A stretch of 64,000 nt of DNA, taken from Isoptericola peretonis (GTDB taxonomy: Bacteria; Actinomycetota; Actinomycetes; Actinomycetales; Cellulomonadaceae). Both the position numbers and the translations under genes were made by a program. Below the pieces are notes generated by a model. The model was not told the origin of the DNA, searched no databases, and saw only the letters and a list, made by a program, of their open reading frames with translations. Positions within the stretch are counted from its first letter, which is position 1; the number at the start of each line of letters is the position of its first letter. Positions 38,447-46,700 of the stretch are shown piece by piece. The DNA lies in NCBI GenBank assembly GCA_023241745.1, contig JALQCY010000004.1, forward strand, positions 186,001 to 250,000, given 5' to 3'.

Positions 38447-40269
38447 GCCGCGGCCTGGATCGTGAACAGCTCGGCGTACAGCCCGCCGAGCGCCATCAGG
38501 GTGTCGTGGTCGCCCGCCTCCACCACGCGCCCGGCGTCCATGACGAAGATGCGGTCCGCGGAGCGCACGGTCGAGAAGCGGTGGGAGATGAACACCGCGG
38601 TCCGCCCGGCGAGCACGTCGCGCAGCGACGCGAAGAGGTCGTGCTCGGCCCGGGGGTCGAGCGCCGACGTCGGCTCGTCGAGGATCACCAGCGGCGCGTC
38701 CCGGTAGTAGGCGCGTGCGAGCGCGACGCGCTGCCACTGGCCCCCGGACAGCTCCCGCCCCCCGCGGAAGAGACGTGACAGGACGGTGGCGTAGCCGTCG
38801 GGCAGCCCCTCCAGGGCGCGGTCCGCACCGGTGGCCCGTGCCGCCGCCCGCACGCGGGCGTCGTCGTGCTCGCTCCCGGCCGAGATGTTCTCCGACGCGG
38901 GGAGCGCGTACCGCACGAAGTCCTGGAAGATCACGGCGATCCGCGAACGGAGGCTGCGCCGGTCCATGCCCGCCTGGTCGACCCCGTCCCACCGCACGAC
39001 GCCCTCGTCCGGCTCGTACAGGCCGGCGAGCACCTTGGCGAGCGTGGTCTTGCCCGACCCGTTCTCCCCGACGATCGCGACCACCTCGCCCGCGGTCATC
39101 CCCAGCGAGACGCCGTCGAGGGCGGGCGTGGACGCGCCGGGGTAGGTGAAGGAGACGTCGTCCACGTCGACCCGGTCGAAGCGCTCCGGCGCCGGGAAGC
39201 CGCGGGACTCGACGCCCGCCGCGACGCCCGTGCGTAGGAACGCCTCGACGTCGTCCAGGAACAGGCCGGACTCGAACACCGACTGGACGCCCCCGAACAT
39301 GCTCTGGATCTGGCCCTGGAGCATCCGCACCGCGACGACGGCGGCGCCCGCGTCGGCCACGCCGAGCTCGCCCCGCGAGATGAGGACCACCAGCGCGCCG
39401 AGCGTGGCGGCGAGCACGAGGGCGGTGCCGAGCGTGCCGACCGAGGACAGCAGCGTGCGACGGCGCAGGTGCCGGCCCAGGTCGTGCAGGAAGGTCCCGT
39501 ACGCGTCGTCCATGCGGTGGCCCAGGGGCTCACCGAGGTCGAACGCCCGGATCTCCTTGGCGGCGTCCCGGTCGGTGAGCACGTGGGTCAGGTAGGCGCG
39601 CAGGCGCTGGTTCGGGGTCTGCGCGACGTCGAAGTCGAACTCGAGGTGGCTCTCCCGCCGGCTCGTGAGCAGCAACGGGACCCCGCCGAGCAGGAGGAGC
39701 GGGAGCAGGACGGGAGCGATGCCCACGAGGGTGGCGCCGACCGCGACCGCGGAGACCGCGGCCCCGAGGGTCGTGAGGATGCCGCGCGTCACCTGGTAGG
39801 GGCGGCTCACGGCGTTCGTCTGGACGCGGCGGAGCCGGTCGTAGAACGCGGAGGACTCGAAGCTGCGCAGCGGGACCGCGGTCGCGGCCCCGAGCACGTG
39901 CCGCCACATCGACCGCGCGACCCGCTCCCCGAGGTACCGCGAGAGGTACGACTGCACGGAGCCGGTCAGCGCGGTGAGCGCCGTGAGCGCGGCGAGCACC
40001 GCCACAGGCCAGACCAAGGACGCCACCGACGCGCCGCCGTCGGAGGCGGCGAGGATCGCGTCGAGCAGCAGCTTGACCGACCAGACCTGGCCGGCCAGGA
40101 GCAGCGCGGCGGCCACCTGCAGGATCACCGAGGCGGCGAACGACCGCGGCGCCGCCTCCCGGACCAGGCGGGTCGACCGGCGGCACAGGGCGAGGAGCCG
40201 GCGGGGCGACCGGCGACCGGCCCGCGCCTCGATGCGCAGGTCGACCGGGTCGACGAAATCTTCGGCCAC
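38425..40269 (-). CDS. lasso peptide ABC exporter (D)
   Basis: The 614-residue half-transporter has an N-terminal six-helix domain (SVILQVAAALLLAGQVWSVKLLLDAI onward) and a C-terminal ATPase domain with GENGSGKTTLAK, the signature ELSGGQWQRVALARA and VILDEPTSALD. D proteins of lasso clusters export the mature peptide and give self-immunity. The GTG at 40269 is preceded by AGGAGG with five bases of spacing. It is on the opposite strand, convergent with the kinase. No -10 at the standard box distance is visible on this side, so its promoter is unclear. Confidence 0.88.
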   Translation of the reverse strand: MAEDFVDPVDLRIEARAGRRSPRRLLALCRRSTRLVREAAPRSFAASVILQVAAALLLAGQVWSVKLLLDAILAASDGGASVASLVWPVAVLAALTALTALTGSVQSYLSRYLGERVARSMWRHVLGAATAVPLRSFESSAFYDRLRRVQTNAVSRPYQVTRGILTTLGAAVSAVAVGATLVGIAPVLLPLLLLGGVPLLLTSRRESHLEFDFDVAQTPNQRLRAYLTHVLTDRDAAKEIRAFDLGEPLGHRMDDAYGTFLHDLGRHLRRRTLLSSVGTLGTALVLAATLGALVVLISRGELGVADAGAAVVAVRMLQGQIQSMFGGVQSVFESGLFLDDVEAFLRTGVAAGVESRGFPAPERFDRVDVDDVSFTYPGASTPALDGVSLGMTAGEVVAIVGENGSGKTTLAKVLAGLYEPDEGVVRWDGVDQAGMDRRSLRSRIAVIFQDFVRYALPASENISAGSEHDDARVRAAARATGADRALEGLPDGYATVLSRLFRGGRELSGGQWQRVALARAYYRDAPLVILDEPTSALDPRAEHDLFASLRDVLAGRTAVFISHRFSTVRSADRIFVMDAGRVVEAGDHDTLMALGGLYAELFTIQAAAYSEPTA

Positions 40270-40337
40270 CCGGTCCTCCTGACGTCGGCCTCCGTCACCG
40301 CGTTCATCGTGCCACCGGGCCGCCGCCGGAGGGCAGG

Positions 40338-40408
40338 GTGATCTCGCGTCCGCGGCGAGGTTTCACCCGGCGACCGTCTCGGCCCGGTCCCGCCCCGCTG
40401 CCTAGCAT
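40338..40408 (+). promoter_or_regulatory. promoter with two boxes (22-base spacing)
   Basis: Boxes AGGGTGATCTCG (centre 40340-40342) and GAGGTTTCACCCGG (centre 40362-40364) are 22 bases apart. A -10 TAGCAT begins at 40403, 41 bases from the nearer box. The predicted transcription start falls at the ATG of the nucleotidyltransferase-family gene (40416), so the mRNA would be leaderless. Confidence 0.7.
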
Positions 40409-40415
40409 CGGCGGG

Positions 40416-41594
40416 ATGGGACGACGTGCGGACCTCCGGCCCGCGGCACGGCTCCTCGTGGAGTCGGTCGCCCCCGCCGCGCGCCCGGACAGCGACGAGA
40501 CCGCCCGACTGGTCGGAGCCGTCGACGTCGACTTCGTCGCGCGGGCCGCGCGCGACCACCGCGTGCTCCCGGCGCTGGCTCGCCTGCTCGGCGACGTCCC
40601 GACCACCCCCGACGCCTGGCGTCCCGCGCTGCGCCGAGCCCGGCAGGAACAGGCCGTGCGGCACCTCGGCGCGGTCGCCGAGGCGGTCGAGCTGGGCGGC
40701 GTGCTCGACGCCGCCGGGGTGCCGTGGCTGGTCGCCAAGGGGCCGGTGGCCGCCGCGCTGCTGTGGCCGGCGCCGGACATGCGGCAGTACTACGACCTCG
40801 ACGTGTACGTCCCACGTGGGTGCTTCGCCGACGCCGTCGCGGCGCTGGAGGGGGCGGGCTGCGTGGCCGTGGACCGCAACTGGCCGCTCATGCTCGCCGA
40901 GATGCGCGCGGAGTATGCGATCCGTGCCCCGCAGGGCACCGCCGTCGACCTGCACTGGGACTACGCGGTGCCGCCGGCGCTGCGGGAGCGGTTCCGCACC
41001 GACATGTGCGGCATGATCGCGCGCCGGCAGCGGGTGGACGTCGGGGGCGGGCGCGCCCTGTGGGGCCCGGACCCCGTCGACACGGTGCTCCTGCTGGCGT
41101 TCCACGCGGCCCAGGCCGGCGCCAACCGGCTCGTCTGGCTGGCGGACGTCCGGTTCGCGCTCGCTGCGCTGGACGACGTCCAGGGGGGCGTCGAGGAGCT
41201 CGTGGCGCGCGCGTCCGTGAGTCGCGTCGGACGCCCGGTCGCCATGGTGCTCGCCCGCGTCGCGCGGGTCCTGGGGCTGCGCGCGGACACCGCCGCGCGG
41301 CTGTCGCCCCTGCTGCGGGGCGCCGGCCTCCTGGGTCGCGCGGCCGAGGCGCGCGAGGCGCGCGTGCGCTTCCCGGGCCTGCCGGGCGACCCGCACCAGG
41401 GGGGTGCGCTCTACGCGGCGGCGCGGCCCCGGCTCACGACCACGGCCGGCGTCCTGGTCGCCAACGCGGTGCGCACGAGGGCCGTGGAGCGCCGGGTGCG
41501 GCGCACGCCGGAGGCGGCGCAGAAGGAGCTGCGCCGGGACGTGCCGGACGCCGCCGCCAAGAGCGAGTACCTGCGGCGCAGCGTCAGCGCGTGA
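40416..41594 (+). CDS. nucleotidyltransferase-family protein of the lasso cluster
   Basis: The 392-residue protein has the NTP_transf_5-type pattern: VPWLVAKGPVAAALLWPAPDMRQYYDLDVYVPR with the D-x-D pair of nucleotidyltransferases, then AVDLHWDY and VDTVLLLAFHAAQAGANRLVWLADVRFAL. Proteins of this family are often found in lasso clusters that carry a kinase, but their reaction is not settled. It could transfer a nucleotide or other phosphate-linked group to the phosphorylated peptide. The ATG is supported by the promoter position. It is the last gene of the lasso region, and the convergent lhgO stop is 15 bases away. Confidence 0.82.
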   Translation: MGRRADLRPAARLLVESVAPAARPDSDETARLVGAVDVDFVARAARDHRVLPALARLLGDVPTTPDAWRPALRRARQEQAVRHLGAVAEAVELGGVLDAAGVPWLVAKGPVAAALLWPAPDMRQYYDLDVYVPRGCFADAVAALEGAGCVAVDRNWPLMLAEMRAEYAIRAPQGTAVDLHWDYAVPPALRERFRTDMCGMIARRQRVDVGGGRALWGPDPVDTVLLLAFHAAQAGANRLVWLADVRFALAALDDVQGGVEELVARASVSRVGRPVAMVLARVARVLGLRADTAARLSPLLRGAGLLGRAAEAREARVRFPGLPGDPHQGGALYAAARPRLTTTAGVLVANAVRTRAVERRVRRTPEAAQKELRRDVPDAAAKSEYLRRSVSA

Positions 41595-41609
41595 CGAGGC
41601 CCCCGGGCC

Positions 41610-42833
41610 TCAGGCGCCTCCGCGGACGGCGGAACCGATCGTGCGGTCCAGCTCGGCCTCCACGTGCCGGGCGATCTCCAGGGACGCCGTCGCGGCCGGT
41701 GACGGGGCGTTGATCACGTGCACCTGGCGGGGGCCGGTGCGGATCAGGAAGTCGTCCACCAGCGAGCCGTCGCGGTGCAGCGCCTGGGCGCGGACGCCGG
41801 CGGGCGCGGGGTGCAGGTCGTCGGCCGTGGTGCCGGGGAGCAGCCGCGCCACGGACGCGGCGAACAGCGTGCGCGAGACGGAGCGCGCCACCTCCGCCGC
41901 CCCCGGCACGAGGTTGCGCCCGGCCAGCCGCCAGAGGCCGGGCCAGGACGCGGCGTCCAGCACGTCGCGCAGCACGACGTCCCGGCGCCGGTAGCCCTCG
42001 CGGGCGAGGGCGAGAACCGCGTTGGGCCCGGCGTGCACGTCGCCGTGGACGCCGCGCGTGAGATGCACGCCGAGGAACGGGAACCGCGGGTCGGGCACCG
42101 GGTAGACGAGGCCGCGCACGCGGGCCGCGGCCTCGGGGGCGAGGTCGAAGTACTCGCCGCGGAAGGGCACGATGCGGGCGCCCGGGTCGACCCCGCACGC
42201 CAGCGCCAGGCGGTCGGCGTGCAGGCCGCCGCACACGACCAGCGCGTCCGCGACGAGGTCGTGCCGCTCGCCGGTCCCGGCCTCCTCGACGTCGACACGC
42301 ACCTGCGTGCCGACCGTGCGGGCGCCCCGGAGCGCGCGACCGAGCAGCAGGGTGCCGCCGGCCTCGCCCACCTGCCGGGCGAGGACGGCGCACACCCCGC
42401 GGTAGTCGACCACCCCGGTCGTCTCGACGCGGAGCGCGGCGACGCAGGCGATGTCGGGCTCGTGCTCGCGCGCCTCGACGGGATCGAGCTCGCGCACCGG
42501 TACGCCGTTGGCGGCGCCGCGCTGGGCGAGGACGCGCAGGCGGTCGCGCTCGTCGGCGCCGGTCGCGACCACGAGCTTGCCGGTCGTGGCCACGGCCACG
42601 CCGTGCTCCTCGGCGAACCGCGTCATGGATGCGGCGCCCGCGGTGCCGAGTCGGGCCTTGAGGCTGCCCGGTGCGTAGTACAGGCCTGAGTGGATGACGC
42701 CGGAGTTGCGGCCGGTCTGGTGGAGCGCGAGGTCGGGCTCCTTCTCGAGCACGGTGACCTGGTCCCCGCGGCCGGCGAGGCGTGCCGCCGTCGCGAGCCC
42801 GATGATGCCGCCCCCGACGACGATGACTCGCAC
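41610..42833 (-). CDS. lhgO: L-2-hydroxyglutarate oxidase
   Basis: This FAD enzyme oxidises L-2-hydroxyglutarate to 2-oxoglutarate, normally feeding electrons to the quinone pool. The 407-residue product shows VGGGIIGLATAARLAGRG for FAD binding, LHQTGRNSGVIHSGLYYAPGSLKARL (a family hallmark), CGGLHADRLA and PDPRFPFLGVHLTRGVHGDVHAGPNA. The GTG at 42833 follows GGGAGG at 42839-42844 and puts the FAD motif at residue 6. It has no evident link to the lasso genes and probably marks the end of the specialised region. Confidence 0.93.
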   Translation of the reverse strand: MRVIVVGGGIIGLATAARLAGRGDQVTVLEKEPDLALHQTGRNSGVIHSGLYYAPGSLKARLGTAGAASMTRFAEEHGVAVATTGKLVVATGADERDRLRVLAQRGAANGVPVRELDPVEAREHEPDIACVAALRVETTGVVDYRGVCAVLARQVGEAGGTLLLGRALRGARTVGTQVRVDVEEAGTGERHDLVADALVVCGGLHADRLALACGVDPGARIVPFRGEYFDLAPEAAARVRGLVYPVPDPRFPFLGVHLTRGVHGDVHAGPNAVLALAREGYRRRDVVLRDVLDAASWPGLWRLAGRNLVPGAAEVARSVSRTLFAASVARLLPGTTADDLHPAPAGVRAQALHRDGSLVDDFLIRTGPRQVHVINAPSPAATASLEIARHVEAELDRTIGSAVRGGA

Positions 42834-43059
42834 GGTGCCTCCCGGATCCTGCTGGTTGCTTCTGCCCGCCCGGCGGGTGACGGCCCGTCGGGCGCCATCG
42901 CTCGATCGTGCCGCCCTGGCGGGGCGGAGTCGAGGGGGCGCCGCTCCCTTTCGTCCGGGTGAAATGACAGCCGGCGCCCGCCCGGAACCTGCGCGCCGGG
43001 CGGCGGGGACGGCTTCTCGGCATAGTGGGGGGAGCGGGCGTCGACGAGGAGGTACGGCC

Positions 43060-43653
43060 ATGAGTCAGGACGACGGCACGCAGCCGAACCCGTACGAACC
43101 ACGGCCGGAGGAGCCCGGGCCCGAGACACCCGGGACGGGCGCACCGCCCGGCGGGACGGAGCCGCCGGATCCGCACCGGCAGCCCACCCGCTCCGAGCCC
43201 GCGCCGCAGCAGGGCCCCTACTACCAGCCGGGCTCCTCTCCGCAGCCTGCCGACCCGGGTCGGCCATACGCGCAGCAGCCGACGGAGTATCCGCAGCAGC
43301 CGTACGCGCAGCAGCCGTACCCGCAGCAGCCGTACCCGCAGCAGCCGTACCCGCAGCAGCCGTACGCGCCGTCGGCGGGGACGGACGGCTGGTCGATCGC
43401 GGCGCTGGTCACCGGCATCCTGGGGCTGGCGATCATCCCGTTGGTGCTGGGGATCATCGGGCTCACGCGGGTCAACCGGACGGGCCAGCAGGGCAAGGGG
43501 ATGGCGATCGCGGGCATCGTGCTGGGCGTGGTCGGCATCGTCGTCTGGATCGTGGTCATCGTGTTCAGCGTCGCCGTGATCGGGGAGATGGGCCGGCAGG
43601 GCGTCTTCGACGACATGACGCCCGGGATGTACGGCCTGGCCGCGACGGGCTGA
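43060..43653 (+). CDS. DUF4190-type membrane protein with PQQPY repeats
   Basis: The 197-residue protein has a Pro/Gln/Glu-rich cytoplasmic N-terminus, then two transmembrane helices (GWSIAALVTGILGLAIIPLVLGIIGL and IVLGVVGIVVWIVVIVFSVAVIG) with the DUF4190 linker RVNRTGQQGKGMAIAG between them. The N-terminus includes five 15-base repeats encoding PQQPY (43291-43365). The ATG follows GACGAGGAGG. A lone GGGTGAAAT site lies about 100 bases upstream but not at the standard distance from a -10. A paralogue lies on the other side of the xylanase gene. The function is unknown. Confidence 0.85.
   Translation: MSQDDGTQPNPYEPRPEEPGPETPGTGAPPGGTEPPDPHRQPTRSEPAPQQGPYYQPGSSPQPADPGRPYAQQPTEYPQQPYAQQPYPQQPYPQQPYPQQPYAPSAGTDGWSIAALVTGILGLAIIPLVLGIIGLTRVNRTGQQGKGMAIAGIVLGVVGIVVWIVVIVFSVAVIGEMGRQGVFDDMTPGMYGLAATG
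43291..43365 (+). repeat. five 15-bp tandem repeats encoding PQQPY
   Basis: Units of CCGCAGCAGCCGTAC, the second beginning GCG, run without gaps in the coding sequence. They are in-frame and give a flexible Pro/Gln/Tyr linker. Copy number may vary between strains. Confidence 0.9.
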
Positions 43654-43661
43654 CCTCGGTT

Positions 43662-43713
43662 CGACAACGTTTTCGTCCACCCATTGCCCCTCCTGCGTCC
43701 CGCGCTCTAGCGT
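43662..43713 (+). promoter_or_regulatory. xylanase promoter with LacI-type operator candidate
   Basis: CGACAACGTTTTCG (43662-43675) is a near-palindrome around AACGTT, the usual core of LacI-family operators. Downstream are -35 TTGCCC (43684-43689) and -10 TAGCGT (43708-43713). A second similar site, CGAAAACGATTTCG (43922-43935), lies inside the xylanase coding sequence about 260 bases on, which would allow looping by a sugar-responsive repressor. No LacI gene is in the window. Confidence 0.55.
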
Positions 43714-43799
43714 GTGCCGCGGTGGCACACGGACGTGCCGCCGGTCCCGGGCGGCGGCAGTGCCGGTGCCAGGGCCCCACCGATCGCGAGGGAGCGACG

Positions 43800-46700
43800 A
43801 TGAGGCAGCGGGTGAGGCGGGCGGTCGCGGGGTTGGCGGCCGCCGCGCTGACGGTGAGCGGGGCGGTGGTGACCGGAGCCGTGGGTGCGAGCATCGCGGC
43901 GGCGGACGACTCCGTCGTTCTCGAAAACGATTTCGACTCGGCTTGGACGCCGTGGGGCCCTCGCGGCCCCGTGACGCTCGCGGTCTCCGACGACGCCCGC
44001 ACCGGGACGGGTGCGCTGTCCGTCACCGGGCGGACGGCGGAGTGGAACGGTCCGGCCACGGCCGTCGACGGGCTCTTCGCCCCGGGCGGGACGTACGACG
44101 TCGAGGCCTGGGTGAAGCTGCCGGCCGGGGCGGCGGGCGCCGCGGCCGTCCACTTCACGGTCCAGGAGACGTCGGCGGACGGCGACGCCTACACGTGGGT
44201 GGGCGGCGCGGTGGACGCGACGGCGGACGGCTGGGTGCAGGTCGGGGGCGCCTACACGATGCCCTCGGACCTCACGGCCGCCCAGCTCTACGTCGAGGCC
44301 GCCCCGGTGGACGGCGCGCACCCGTCGTTCCTCGTGGACGACCTCGTGATCACGGGCACGCCGCCGACCGGCCCGGGGGACGTCGTCCCGGGCGGCGCGG
44401 TGAACCCCGTGCCCGAGCCGGTGGTGGCGGCCCTGCCGGGCAGCTCCGCCGACGTGCCCGTCGCCGCGCTCACGTTCGACGACGGCCCGAACCCGGGCAC
44501 CACGCCCGCGCTGCTCGACTTCCTCGCCGAGCACCAGGTGCGCGCCGTGTTCTGCGTCATCGGGCAGAACGTCGAGGCGCCAGGCGGCGCCGAGCTGCTG
44601 CGCCGGATCGTCGACGAGGGCCACGTGCTGTGCAACCACTCGACGTCGTACGCGGACATGGGCTCCTGGACGGCCGACGAGGTGCGGGCCGACCTGGTCG
44701 CCAACCTCGGGATCATCCGCGACGCGCTCGGCGAGCCGGACGCGAAGGTGCCGTTCTGGCGGGCCCCGAACGGCTCGTGGGGCGCGACCCCCGCCGTCGC
44801 CGTGAGCCTCGGCATGCAGCCGCTCGCCGTGACGAACACCATCGCCGACTGGGAGACGCAGGACGTCGCGACCCTCACCGACAACCTGCGCGCCGCCATG
44901 ACCGACGGCGAGCTGGTGCTCGCGCACGACGGCGGTGGCGACCGGTCCGGCACGCTCCAGGCCGTGCGGACCGTGGTCGCCGAGCGGCTCGCCGAGGGCT
45001 GGGAGCTCACCCTCCCGGCGGGCGCCCCGCCGTTCGCGGGCACCGTGCTGAGCACGGACTTCGAGGGCGGTCTCGACGGGTGGGGCCCGCGCGGAGGGAA
45101 CGACACCGACCCGGCGGTCGACGTCACGACCGACGACGCGCACGGCGGCACGCAGGCCGCGCTCGTGTCCGGTCGGGACGCCACCGGCGACGGGATCGGC
45201 CGCGACGTCACCGGCCTCCTGGTCCCGGGGATCTCCTACGACCTGAGCGCCTGGGTGCGGTTCGCCCCGGGCCAGGCCGCGGACGGCGTGTGGCTGTCGG
45301 TCGCCGGCACCGCGGACGGCGCGACGTCGTACGCCACGCTCGCGCAGTTCTCCGGCGTGACCGCGGACGGCTGGTCCGAGGTCACGGCGACGTTCCAGGT
45401 GCCGGCGGCCGAGACGTCGTACCTGTACCTGGAGACGGACTACAACGGCACCAACACCAGCGACCTGCTGGTGGACGACGTCACGATCGCCGTGCCCGAG
45501 CCGCCGACGGTGCAGGACCTCACGCCGCTGCGCGACACGACCGGCTTCCCGGTCGGGGTGGCGGTCGACAGCCGCGAGATCACGGGCTCGGCGTCCGAGC
45601 TGCTGCTGCGGCACTTCGACCAGATCACCGGCGAGAACCACATGAAGCCGGAGGCCTGGTACGACGCCGAGGGCACGTTCCGCCCGCACCCCGAGGCGGT
45701 GGCCCTCATGGACTACGCCGCGGAGCACGACCTGCGCATGTACGGCCACGTCCTCGTCTGGCACTCCCAGACGCCGGACTGGTTCTTCCAGGCCGAGGAC
45801 GGGACGCCCCTGACGACGTCGGAGGCGGACCGGCAGGTCCTGCGCGAGCGGCTGCGCACGCACGTCGACTCCGTCGCCCGGTGGCTGTCGGACGAGTACG
45901 GCGCGTTCGGCGCGGGCAACCCGCTCACGGCGTTCGACGTCGTCAACGAGGTGGTCAACGACGGCGCCACGAGCGAGCCGGACGACGGGCTGCGGCGCAG
46001 CGAGTGGTACCGGATCCTCGGCGAGGACTTCATCGACCTCGCGTTCGAGTACGCGGACGAGGCCTTCAACCACACCTACGCCGAACCGGGCACCGACCGC
46101 CCGGTGGCGCTGTTCATCAACGACTACAACACCGAGCAGTCGGGCAAGCAGGACCGGTACCGCGCCCTGGTGGAGCGGCTGCTCGCCCGCGGCGTCCCCG
46201 TGGACGGCGTGGGTCACCAGTTCCACGTGTCCCTGTCCATGCCGGTCAGCCAGCTCGAGGTGGCGCTCGACCGCTTTGCCGACCTCCCGGTCACGCAGGC
46301 GGTCACCGAGCTCGACGTCACCACGGGCACCCCGGTCAGCGAGGCGCGCCTCGTGGAGCAGGGCTACTGGTACCGCGACGCGTTCCGGCTCTTCCGCGAG
46401 CGCGCCGACGACCTGTACTCGGTCACCGTGTGGGGGCTCACCGACGGCCGCTCGTGGCGCGCCGACTCCGGCGCGCCCCTGCTGTTCGACGACGGCTACC
46501 AGGCCAAGCCGGCGTACCACGGTGCCGCGGACGGCGCGCTGCCGGCGCAGCTGCGCTCGGCGAACGTGTTCGCGGGCGACGTCCCGCTGGACGGCGACGC
46601 CGCGACCTCGCCCGTCTGGGACCGGCTGCCGCGGCACGCGATCACCGCGGCCGGACAGCAGGTGGCGGACTTCCAGGTCCGCTGGGCCCCGGACCACCTC

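Noticed and set aside
43291..43365. CRISPR-like array
   Set aside because: The units are contiguous 15-base coding repeats without spacers, encoding PQQPY.
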